Assembly (NCBI GenBank): GCA_963722665.1
Contig: CAVRNW010000024.1
Coordinates: 26,121 to 90,120 of the forward strand
Origin: Site-B1 sp963722665
Lineage (GTDB): Bacteria; Bacteroidota; Bacteroidia; Flavobacteriales; Flavobacteriaceae
Length of the DNA: 64,000 bases
Direction: 5' to 3'
Every line of letters begins with the position of its first letter. Position 1 is the first letter of the stretch. Both the position numbers and the translations under genes were made by a program. The notes beneath the pieces are model-generated. The model had not been told where the DNA came from. It was given only the letters and a program-made list of their open reading frames with translations, and ran no database searches. Below are positions 35,049 through 43,940 of the stretch, one piece after another.

Positions 35049-36002
35049 ATGAGTTTTTTTAAAAAAATATTTTCTTCTGATAAAAAAGAAACACTAGATA
35101 AAGGTTTAGAAAAATCGAGCAGTAATTTTATAAATAAATTAAGTAAAGCTGTTGCAGGAAAATCTAAAGTTGATGATGAGGTTCTTGATAATTTAGAGGA
35201 AATCCTTGTATCCAGTGATGTTGGTGTAAACACAACCTTAAAAATTATTAAGAGGATAGAAGAAAGAGTGGCTAAAGATAAGTATCTGGGAACAGATGAA
35301 CTCAATAAGATCCTGCGTGAAGAAATAGCTGGTTTACTATCTGAAACAAATTCAGGTGAAGCCACAGATTACAGCATACCACAAGAGAAAAAACCATATG
35401 TAATTATGGTGGTTGGTGTCAATGGTGTTGGTAAAACTACGACTATTGGGAAATTAGCCTATCAATTCAAAAAGCAAGGACTCAAAGTTGTTTTAGGAGC
35501 TTCAGATACCTTTCGTGCTGCTGCTATTGATCAACTTCAAATATGGGCGGATAGAGTAGATGTGCCAATTGTAAAACAATCCATGGGTAGTGATCCAGCA
35601 TCGGTTGCTTTTGATACGCTTCAAAGTGCCGTTTCAAGTGATGCAGATGTCGTTATAATTGATACAGCGGGTCGATTGCATAACAAGGTGAACTTAATGA
35701 ATGAATTGACCAAAATAAAACGAGTTATGCAAAAAGTAATTGATGATGCACCACATGATGTGCTTTTGATATTAGATGGTTCTACAGGTCAAAATGCTTT
35801 TGAACAAGCAAAACAATTCACAGCTGCAACCGAAGTCACTTCATTGGCTGTTACTAAATTAGATGGTACTGCTAAAGGTGGTGTTGTTATTGGTATCTCC
35901 GATCAATTCCAGATTCCAGTTAAGTATATTGGTGTTGGTGAAGGTCTTGAAGATTTGCAGGTATTCAACAAATACGAATTTGTAGATTCGTTCTTTAAAT
36001 AA
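35049..36002 (+). CDS. ftsY: Signal recognition particle receptor FtsY
   Basis: 317 residues, the short form without a long acidic A domain. The N domain is followed by the GTPase motifs VGVNGVGKTTTIGKLAY (G1), DTFRAAAIDQLQ, IDTAGRLHNKVNLM (G3), TKLDGTAKGGV (G4) and the closing GVGEGLEDLQVF. Docks SRP-ribosome complexes at the membrane. Confidence 0.97.
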   Translation: MSFFKKIFSSDKKETLDKGLEKSSSNFINKLSKAVAGKSKVDDEVLDNLEEILVSSDVGVNTTLKIIKRIEERVAKDKYLGTDELNKILREEIAGLLSETNSGEATDYSIPQEKKPYVIMVVGVNGVGKTTTIGKLAYQFKKQGLKVVLGASDTFRAAAIDQLQIWADRVDVPIVKQSMGSDPASVAFDTLQSAVSSDADVVIIDTAGRLHNKVNLMNELTKIKRVMQKVIDDAPHDVLLILDGSTGQNAFEQAKQFTAATEVTSLAVTKLDGTAKGGVVIGISDQFQIPVKYIGVGEGLEDLQVFNKYEFVDSFFK

Positions 36003-36005
36003 TTG

Positions 36006-36455
36006 ATGATGGACATTGTTAGCCATGGCTTTAATATTTACCATGATCTGGTTATAAAGTCATCTTTAAGGGAGGTCTTTCAAGCCGTTTCAAGTCCGGA
36101 ACACCTAAATAATTGGTGGACTTTAAAATGTACCGGAACTCCTGAACTGAATGCCGAATACAATTTTTATTTTGCTCGGGAATATGACTGGTACGGACAG
36201 GTAATCACATATCAACCTAACCATGCTTTTTATATTAAAATGACTAAAACGAATGACCAAGATTGGAATCCAACGACATTTGGTTTTAATTTGGAACAAA
36301 TAGAAAAAGGTGTACAAGTAAGATTTTTCCATATAGATTGGCCTGAGTGTAATCATCATTTCAGACATTCTTCATTTAGTTGGGCTTTATTATTAAATGG
36401 GTTAAAGAATTATTTAGAAAAAGGTATAGTCATTCCTTTTAATGAGAGATCATAG
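36006..36455 (+). CDS. SRPBCC (AHSA1-like) domain protein
   Basis: About 149 residues. Helix-grip fold of the START/AHSA1 type: REVFQAVSSPEHLNNWWT, then strands with GQVITYQPNHAFYIKM and a C-terminal helix SWALLLNGLKNYLEKG. Probable lipid- or hydrophobic-ligand-binding protein, function unknown. Two tandem ATGs (36006, 36009) follow the ftsY stop by a few bases; either may be used. Confidence 0.85.
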   Translation: MMDIVSHGFNIYHDLVIKSSLREVFQAVSSPEHLNNWWTLKCTGTPELNAEYNFYFAREYDWYGQVITYQPNHAFYIKMTKTNDQDWNPTTFGFNLEQIEKGVQVRFFHIDWPECNHHFRHSSFSWALLLNGLKNYLEKGIVIPFNERS

Positions 36456-36466
36456 ATCACATAAGC

Positions 36467-37770
36467 ATGAGAACAAAATCACTGAAAAAGAATAAGATCA
36501 ACGTAGTAACACTTGGTTGCAGTAAGAATGTTTACGATAGTGAAATACTAATGGGACAATTAAAAGCCAGTGGTAAAGACGTAGTCCATGAAGAGGAAGG
36601 TAACATCGTTGTGATCAATACCTGCGGATTTATCAATAACGCCAAGGAAGAAAGCGTGAATACTATTCTGGAATTCATGCAGAAGAAGGAAGATGGCGAA
36701 GTTGACAAAGTCTTTGTTACAGGCTGTTTGTCTGAAAGATATAAGCCGGATCTTCAAAAGGAAATCCCTAATGTAGATGCATATTTTGGAACTACTGAAT
36801 TGCCTCAATTATTAAAAGCTTTAGGAGCCGATTATAAACATGAATTAATTGGAGAACGCTTAACGACTACTCCTAAAGAATTATGCCTATTTAAAAATTG
36901 CCGAAGGATGCGACAGGCCTTGCAGTTTTTGTGCTATTCCATTAATGAGAGGCAAGCACAAGTCGACTCCAATTGAAGAGATTATTATTGAAGCTGAAAA
37001 ATTGGCGGCTAAAGGAGTTAAGGAACTCATTTTAATTGCTCAGGATCTTGACTTATTATGGATTGGATCTGTATAAAAAACGAAATCTTGCCGAACTCCT
37101 TAACGAACTTGTAAAAGTTGAGGGTATAGAATGGATTCGCTTACATTATGCATTCCCTACAGGTTTCCCAATGGATGTTCTTGATGTTATGAATAAAGAA
37201 CCTAAGGTCTGTAATTACTTAGATATTCCGTTACAGCATATTTCTGATTCGATTTTAAAAAGTATGCGACGCGGAACTACCAAAGAGAAAACCACGAAGC
37301 TAATTAAGGAATTCAGGAAAGCTGTTCCAAATATGACCATTAGAACAACACTGATCGTGGGTTATCCGGGTGAAAGCGAAGAAGATTATCAGTTATTAAA
37401 AAATTGGGTCAAAGACATGCGATTTGAACGCTTGGGCTGTTTTACCTATAGTCATGAAGAGAATACTCATGCCTTTAACTTAGTTGATGATGTTCCAGAA
37501 GAGGTTAAGCAGCAACGAGCCAATGAGATCATGGAAGTTCAATCTCAGATCTCCTGGGAACTAAACCAGCAAAAAATAGGGAAGGAATTTAAAGTGGTTA
37601 TCGACAGAAAAGAAGGGAACTATTTTGTGGGTAGAACAGAATTTGATTCACCGGATGTAGATAATGAAGTCCTTATTGATGCAACCAAAAACTATTTAAA
37701 AACGGGAGAGTTTACAAGAGTTAGAATAACAGATGCGGCTGACTTTGATCTGTATGCTGAAGTGGTTTAA
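36467..37770 (+). CDS. rimO: Ribosomal protein S12 methylthiotransferase RimO, two frame breaks
   Basis: Three frames join into one RimO of about 434 residues, the usual length. Piece 1 holds the MTTase domain (TLGCSKNVYDSE, NTCGFINNAKEES, VTGCLSERY), piece 2 the radical-SAM CDRPCSFC motif and QDL, piece 3 TYYGLDLYKKRN to the TRAM domain (FKVVIDRKEGNYFVGRTEFD). An extra G at 36878 (CCTAAA[G]AATTAT) and another at 37050 (ATCTT[G]ACTTAT) break the frame; removing both restores the family sequence exactly. RimO methylthiolates Asp of S12. Either sequence error or a recent double mutation. Confidence 0.93.
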
Positions 37771-37874
37771 ATTTTGAAGTTAGTTTAACTGCTATAAAAT
37801 AGAATGTTTCAATTGCCTACATAAGTCGTTAACGAAGTTAGTAGTTTATTCTTTCAAAGTCAGAACATTGACAC

Positions 37875-39170
37875 CTATTCTTTATTCCTTTTCACCTGCT
37901 TGCTGATCTTTTTAATGGCAGATTCAATCGATTTTTCAGGTTCTATGATATTGAATTCTCCCCAAAATTCCGGATCGGAAAATCCTGAAGCTTCATCAGC
38001 AAATATCACTGATGGTCTTAAGCTCTCTTTTGGCCGGTTTACACCAGTTGTATTAGGTTCCCAATCGGTAATGGCCATTTCACTCTGCAACGTATAAATA
38101 CTATTGAACCACTTTTTTTTCCAGTTGACCTTGAAAGTGAGTAAGATGTTGCTATAACCATAATACCATTTTCCGTCTTTTACCCTGTAATTGACTCTGT
38201 AACCGGCTTCAATAGGATAAGTTTCTACATTTCTGGGTTTCTTACGAACAAACATGGCGGTAGCTCTTTCTTTATCCCTGACATTTAAATTATATATAGC
38301 ACTGGTCAAGGCAAATGTTTGGCCATCTATGAATAATTTACCATAATATAGGGGTGTAAGGATATTCGTTTTTTGTTTAAAGCTTACTACATAAACGCGT
38401 CTGTTATCAATTTGTGTGGATTCTTCAAATTTGAAATCATAATTATCCAGATCACCTTCAGGGAAAACATAGTCAGGATATTTAACAACATCAGTATAAA
38501 GGGTACTGAATGGGCCTCCTTGGAGTTTTAATGCTAAAGTATCTAAACGTGAATAATTTGTGTTTTTTCTAGCCTTAATTAGCTTAATGGCATCTCTTCT
38601 TGCAGCAGTGTATGGTTGTTTATATACTTCCAAAACAGCTTCAGATAAAGAGGCGTTCTTCCTGCGTTTTTTAATAGTTTCTCTGTAAAATGCCGTCATA
38701 ATAGCCGGATCATTATAGTAATTTTCTCCTTTTTTACTTAGTACAGTTCGAACCAATGCCTTAGGATTTTTAAGAGCTGTTATCTCTACTTCCTCCAGCT
38801 CGGTAACGGAAGGTTCCAAATAAATTTTTAAGTTTTCTTTTTCTTCTGGTGACAACAAAAACTCGACACTTTCATACCCCAAATAGGAAACCATTATCAC
38901 TTTATTAGCAATGTCATTGGGAACTTTTAATAGGAATTCACCTTCCGAATTTGTAATGCTACTTATATTCGTGCCCTTTACATTAAGATCTGCAAATATC
39001 AATTCTTTCTTAGTGGATATGTCTATGACAGATCCTTTATACTCAGTAAATGAAGACGTATCAGGTTCAGTAATTTGAGCACTTACGTTTAAACTTATAA
39101 AAAAAATAAATGTAAAAGTAATTAATGTGAAAATTACAGGTTTTTTTGAGTTAAAGAGATCTTTTTTCAT
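37875..39170 (-). CDS. Carboxypeptidase-like regulatory domain envelope protein
   Basis: 431 residues. Signal peptide 1-32 (LNVSAQ), a CarboxypepD_reg-like beta-sandwich at about 42-120 (FADLNVKGTNISSITNSEG, VSYLGYESVEF), then a long region without a recognised domain that alternates strands with basic loops (YNLNVRDKERATAMFVRKK). Common type of Bacteroidota envelope protein; function unknown. Confidence 0.82.
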   Translation of the reverse strand: MKKDLFNSKKPVIFTLITFTFIFFISLNVSAQITEPDTSSFTEYKGSVIDISTKKELIFADLNVKGTNISSITNSEGEFLLKVPNDIANKVIMVSYLGYESVEFLLSPEEKENLKIYLEPSVTELEEVEITALKNPKALVRTVLSKKGENYYNDPAIMTAFYRETIKKRRKNASLSEAVLEVYKQPYTAARRDAIKLIKARKNTNYSRLDTLALKLQGGPFSTLYTDVVKYPDYVFPEGDLDNYDFKFEESTQIDNRRVYVVSFKQKTNILTPLYYGKLFIDGQTFALTSAIYNLNVRDKERATAMFVRKKPRNVETYPIEAGYRVNYRVKDGKWYYGYSNILLTFKVNWKKKWFNSIYTLQSEMAITDWEPNTTGVNRPKESLRPSVIFADEASGFSDPEFWGEFNIIEPEKSIESAIKKISKQVKRNKE

Positions 39171-39312
39171 AGTAGAATAAAATAGAAATAATGAATCTGA
39201 ATTTAGCTATTAAATTACTCAAAAAATGGATGAATCCATAATGTTTTATGTTTATTTTAAGAGTCAGAATAATGTAAACTATCTTATATTTACTCGACAA
39301 TAAGATTTACCT

Positions 39313-40914
39313 ATGACAAAAGAATGTATTTCGTTTAAAGACACTAAGTATTTTTCATCTTTGATTTGCGATTATTTAGATGAAGATGAAAACTTAATAC
39401 CGTTTTACAATAGGTTTCCAAATGTTGAGAATTTTAAAGATCAAATTCAGGAGAAAAAAAGATCCTTCCCACTCCGGCAACGTCAGGTTTTATCCAAGGT
39501 ACTCAAAAATCAATACTCCAAAATTGAAATTTCTACTCAAACAAAGAAAAATATTGATGTCTTAAATGAAGAAAATACCTTTACAATTACTACAGGTCAT
39601 CAATTGAATTTATTTACAGGGCCTCTGTACTTTTTATACAAGATCATTTCAACAATAAATCTGACATCTCAGTTAAAAAAGAAATATCCCGACTATAATT
39701 TTGTTCCAATTTATTGGATGGCAACTGAAGATCATGACTTTGATGAGATCAATTATTTTTCATTTCAGGAAATGAAGCTAAGCTGGAATAGAGAATCAAA
39801 AGGTGCAGTTGGCAGGTTAGATACTAAGGAATTGGATGCTGTATTAGGGGCTTTTAGCGGCATGTTGGGAACTGGTACAAATGCAAATTACATAAAGGAA
39901 CTGTTCAAAAAGACTTATGTCAATCATGATAATCTGGCCGATGCAACTCGTTATCTGGCCAATGAATTGTTTGGTAATTATGGGCTGGTAATTCTTGATG
40001 CTGATGCCAAGGAATTAAAAGAACAATTCATTCCATATTTTGAAAAAGAAATTAAAGAGCAGCTTAGTTTTTCTGAAGTGACTAAAACGAATGAAAGCTT
40101 AACAAAATTGGCTAGTCAATATACTATTCAGGTAAATCCAAGGGAGATAAATTTATTTTACTTAACTGATGAGTTAAGGGAACGCATCATTAAAAAGGGA
40201 CATGTTTTTTTAGTTAAAAACACGGCAATAAAATGGACTGAATCAGAACTGCTTCAGGAAATTAAAAATCATCCTGAACGGTTTTCTCCAAACGTTATAA
40301 TGCGCCCGTTATATCAGGAAGTTATTTTACCTAATCTATGTTATATAGGTGGTGGTGGTGAAATAGCATATTGGCTTCAGCTTAAGAGCTATTTTGAAGC
40401 TGTTGAAATACCTTTTCCTATTCTGTTATTACGTAATTCGGTTTTATTACAATCTGCTAAACAAAATCAGAAATTAAAAAAGTTAGACATAGCTAACGAA
40501 GACCTTTTTTTAGATAAAAACTCCTTTATTAATAAAAAAGTCAGAAGCATCTCTAATATTGATATAGACCTTTCACCTCAAAAGGAAACTTTGAAAAAGC
40601 AATTTGAAGATTTGTATAAACTGGCAAGATTAACAGATAAGTCCTTTTTAGGTGCTGTTTCAGCTCAAGAAAGAAAACAGATCAAAGGATTGGAAAATCT
40701 GGAGAAACGACTGCTTAAAGCTCAAAAGAAAAAATTGGCAGATCATGTTGAAAGAATTACGGATATTCAAAATCAATTGTTTCCAAACCAAAATTTACAG
40801 GAACGAGTAGCAAACTTCTCTGAGTTTTATTTAGTATATGGTGAGGAATTAATCCCTCATTTAATTAAAAACTTACAGCCCTTACAAGGAGAATTTTTAG
40901 TGCTATCTTTATAG
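39313..40914 (+). CDS. bshC: Putative cysteine ligase BshC (bacillithiol synthesis)
   Basis: 533 residues, typical BshC length. Signatures are ITTGHQLNLFTGPLYFLYKI, VPIYWMATEDHDFDEINYF and MRPLYQEVILPNLCYIGGGG; a coiled-coil region follows (about 440-500). Adds cysteine to glucosaminyl-malate in the last step of bacillithiol synthesis, so the organism likely uses bacillithiol as its low-molecular-weight thiol. The decarboxylase gene follows 15 bp later. Confidence 0.95.
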   Translation: MTKECISFKDTKYFSSLICDYLDEDENLIPFYNRFPNVENFKDQIQEKKRSFPLRQRQVLSKVLKNQYSKIEISTQTKKNIDVLNEENTFTITTGHQLNLFTGPLYFLYKIISTINLTSQLKKKYPDYNFVPIYWMATEDHDFDEINYFSFQEMKLSWNRESKGAVGRLDTKELDAVLGAFSGMLGTGTNANYIKELFKKTYVNHDNLADATRYLANELFGNYGLVILDADAKELKEQFIPYFEKEIKEQLSFSEVTKTNESLTKLASQYTIQVNPREINLFYLTDELRERIIKKGHVFLVKNTAIKWTESELLQEIKNHPERFSPNVIMRPLYQEVILPNLCYIGGGGEIAYWLQLKSYFEAVEIPFPILLLRNSVLLQSAKQNQKLKKLDIANEDLFLDKNSFINKKVRSISNIDIDLSPQKETLKKQFEDLYKLARLTDKSFLGAVSAQERKQIKGLENLEKRLLKAQKKKLADHVERITDIQNQLFPNQNLQERVANFSEFYLVYGEELIPHLIKNLQPLQGEFLVLSL

Positions 40915-40929
40915 ACTAAAATTTTATTC

Positions 40930-42300
40930 ATGCACAATATAGATATCGAATTGGTTGAAATGACATTGGATGTCATGAAATATGCCGTTGATAGGATTAC
41001 AAAGACACATCCTGAATTAGGAGTGCCTAAAAAGGAAGAAGAACTGAAGAAAATAATTGGAGAAACAGTGACTACTAATGGAATAGGTGGAGAAAAAGCA
41101 TTCCAAATCTGGAAAGAAGTTTTAGTTAAAGCTACTGTTCCAATAGATCATCCAAGACATTTAGCTTTTGTTCCGGCAGCACCTACCAGAGCTTCTATTA
41201 TGTTTGATCTTGTCACATCGGCATCCAGCATTCATGGTGCCTATTGGATGGAAGGAGCTGGAGGCATTTTTGCCGAAAATCAGGCTATGGAGTGGTTGGT
41301 TTCTTTAACCGGAATGCCTAAAGGAGCATTTGGTGTTTTTACCAGCGGTGGAACAGCCGCAAACTTATCTGCTATGGTTACCGCAAGAGAATATTGGAGG
41401 GAAAATGATGCTTTTAAAGGAGAAAAAGGTTTGATTATTACTTCTGATGGAGCACATTCGTCAATAAAAGCAATGGCAAAGGTAATTGATGTGGATGTGT
41501 TATTGATAAATTCAGAGAATCGATTAGAAGGAAACGAATTAGAAACAACTATAAATGGGTTAACAGAACATCAACGCAAACGACTTTTTGCAGTTGTAGC
41601 CACTGGAGGAACGACAAATGCCGGAATTATAGATGACCTTAAAGGAATAGCACGAGTTTGCGAAAATGAAAATATTTGGTTTCATGTAGATGCAGCTTAT
41701 GGAGGAGGTGCGTTGGCTGCCGATTCTGTCAGGCACTTGTTTGATGGTATTGAACAATCGAATAGTGTAACTATAGATCCCCATAAGTGGTTGTTTTCTC
41801 CTTACGATTGCGGTGCTGTCCTTTACAGGAATCCTGAATTAGCTAAAAAAGCGCATTCACAGGAGGGATCATACCTCGATATTTTTAAGGATGAAGGAGC
41901 GCATGGGTTTAACCCATCTGAATACCAAATACAGCTAACACGACGTGTTAGAGGATTGCCTTTATGGTTTTCTTTAGCAACTCATGGAACTGACAAGTAC
42001 AAATGGGCCGTAGAGCGGGGTATTGAATTAGCGAATATTGCAGGTAAAATGATTCGTGAAAATCCAGATCTGGAATTGGTTAGGGAACCAAGCTTGTCCT
42101 GTGTATTATTCAGAAGAAAAGGATGGAAACCGGATGACTACACTAATTGGACTTATGAAAACCATAGAAAGGGATTTGCATTGGTAACACCAACAAAATG
42201 GAAATCTAAAGATGGTTTTGAAACTGTTGCTCGGTTTTGCTTTATAAATCCTCATACTCAAATTTCCGATGTTGATAACATATTAAAAACAATGGAATAA
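40930..42300 (+). CDS. Pyridoxal-phosphate-dependent group II decarboxylase
   Basis: 456 residues. The aspartate contacting PLP nitrogen is in WFHVDAAYGGGAL, the Schiff-base lysine in TIDPHKWLFSPYDCGAVLY; FTSGGTAANLSAM binds the phosphate. It resembles aromatic-L-amino-acid or glutamate-type decarboxylases; substrate unknown. Transcribed with bshC. Confidence 0.92.
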   Translation: MHNIDIELVEMTLDVMKYAVDRITKTHPELGVPKKEEELKKIIGETVTTNGIGGEKAFQIWKEVLVKATVPIDHPRHLAFVPAAPTRASIMFDLVTSASSIHGAYWMEGAGGIFAENQAMEWLVSLTGMPKGAFGVFTSGGTAANLSAMVTAREYWRENDAFKGEKGLIITSDGAHSSIKAMAKVIDVDVLLINSENRLEGNELETTINGLTEHQRKRLFAVVATGGTTNAGIIDDLKGIARVCENENIWFHVDAAYGGGALAADSVRHLFDGIEQSNSVTIDPHKWLFSPYDCGAVLYRNPELAKKAHSQEGSYLDIFKDEGAHGFNPSEYQIQLTRRVRGLPLWFSLATHGTDKYKWAVERGIELANIAGKMIRENPDLELVREPSLSCVLFRRKGWKPDDYTNWTYENHRKGFALVTPTKWKSKDGFETVARFCFINPHTQISDVDNILKTME

Positions 42301-42338
42301 ATGTAGTTTACAAAACTTTTCATTTTCACATTAAATAG

Positions 42339-42347
42339 TATTTTTGC
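42339..42347 (+). promoter_or_regulatory. guaA -7 box
   Basis: TATTTTTGC is a perfect TAnnTTTGC ending 2 nt before the guaA ATG. Transcription from it would begin at or inside the start codon. No -33 TTG is seen. Confidence 0.55.
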
Positions 42348-42349
42348 GC

Positions 42350-43885
42350 ATGCAACATAACAAGGTACTGATTTTAGATTTTGGCTCTCAATACACTCAA
42401 CTTATTGCAAGAAGAGTTAGAGAACTCAACATTTTTAGCGAAATAAAACCGTATAATAAAGTCCCGAAAAATATTGAAGAATACAGTGCCGTAATCTTAT
42501 CAGGAAGTCCATTTTCAGTTAGAGCAGAAGATGCGCCACATCCTGATCTGTCAAAAATAAGAAGTAAAAAGCCGGTATTGGCTGTATGCTATGGAGCTCA
42601 ATATTTTGCCCATTTTTCAGGTGGTGAAGTGGCACCTTCAAATACCAGAGAGTATGGTAGGGCTAATTTATCTTATATTAAAGGAGGCGAGAAATTCTTC
42701 AAAAATATTCCTAAAGGAAGTCAAGTATGGATGAGTCATAGTGATACTATCAAGCATCTGCCAACTAAAGCGATTTTGTTAGCAAGTACGCACGATGTAG
42801 AAAATGCAGCGTACAAAATTGAAGGTGAAGAAACCTATGGTATTCAATTTCATCCGGAGGTTTATCACTCTACGGATGGGAAACAGCTTTTAGAGAACTT
42901 CTTATTGGATATTGCTGGTCTTAAACAGGACTGGACTCCGGATTCTTTTGTGGAAGAAACTGTTGAAGTTCTAAAAAAGACAATAGGAGACGATAAAGTA
43001 GTTTTAGGTTTATCGGGAGGAGTAGACTCATCTGTTGCCGCCATGTTATTACACAAAGCTGTTGGCAAAAATTTGTATTGCATATTTGTCAATAATGGCT
43101 TACTGCGTAAAAATGAATTTGGAGAAGTTCTCAATCAATACAAACACATGGATTTGAATGTAATTGGGGTAGATGCTTCTAAACGTTTTCTTGATGCCCT
43201 AAAAGGAATAAGCGACCCGGAACTTAAAAGAAAAGCTATTGGGAGAACATTCATTGAAGTTTTTGATGACGAAGCTCACAAAATTGAAGATGTGAAATGG
43301 CTGGCTCAGGGAACGATTTATCCGGATGTGATTGAAAGTGTTTCTGCTACAGGAGGTCCAAGCGCAACCATAAAGAGCCATCATAATGTTGGTGGATTAC
43401 CAGATTATATGAAGCTTAAGGTAGTAGAACCACTTAAAGCCATATTTAAAGATGAGGTAAGACGTGTTGGAGCAACTCTTAAAATGGATAAAGCATTATT
43501 GGGTCGTCATCCATTTCCCGGTCCCGGACTAGGAATTAGGATATTGGGAGATATAACACCTGAGAAGGTTCAGATCTTGCAAGAGGTTGATGCTATTTTT
43601 ATTGAAAACTTGAAAAAGTGGAATCTTTATGATAAGGTTTGGCAGGCTGGAGCTATGTTGTTACCTGTAAACAGTGTTGGAGTCATGGGTGACGAACGAA
43701 CCTATGAAAAATGTGTAGCATTAAGGGCTGTAGAAAGCACGGACGGTATGACCGCCGATTGGGTTAATTTACCCTATGAGTTTTTACAAAAAACATCCAA
43801 CGAAATAATAAATAAAGTAAAAGGCGTTAATAGAGTAGTTTACGACATTAGTTCTAAGCCGCCTGCAACGATTGAATGGGAATAG
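42350..43885 (+). CDS. guaA: GMP synthase (glutamine-hydrolysing)
   Basis: About 511 residues. Class I amidotransferase domain with AVCYGAQYF (Cys) and GIQFHPEVYHS (His, Glu), the ATP-pyrophosphatase P-loop GLSGGVDSSVAAMLLH, and the C-terminal dimerisation domain ending KPPATIEWE. Makes GMP from XMP. ATG 42350 (MQHNKVLILDFGSQ) matches the family; the in-frame TTG at 42344 lies in the promoter box. Confidence 0.97.
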   Translation: MQHNKVLILDFGSQYTQLIARRVRELNIFSEIKPYNKVPKNIEEYSAVILSGSPFSVRAEDAPHPDLSKIRSKKPVLAVCYGAQYFAHFSGGEVAPSNTREYGRANLSYIKGGEKFFKNIPKGSQVWMSHSDTIKHLPTKAILLASTHDVENAAYKIEGEETYGIQFHPEVYHSTDGKQLLENFLLDIAGLKQDWTPDSFVEETVEVLKKTIGDDKVVLGLSGGVDSSVAAMLLHKAVGKNLYCIFVNNGLLRKNEFGEVLNQYKHMDLNVIGVDASKRFLDALKGISDPELKRKAIGRTFIEVFDDEAHKIEDVKWLAQGTIYPDVIESVSATGGPSATIKSHHNVGGLPDYMKLKVVEPLKAIFKDEVRRVGATLKMDKALLGRHPFPGPGLGIRILGDITPEKVQILQEVDAIFIENLKKWNLYDKVWQAGAMLLPVNSVGVMGDERTYEKCVALRAVESTDGMTADWVNLPYEFLQKTSNEIINKVKGVNRVVYDISSKPPATIEWE

Positions 43886-43940
43886 ATTTAAGGTATAATC
43901 TTTGCTATAAAACTAAACGTATATAAAAATATATCTTTTT

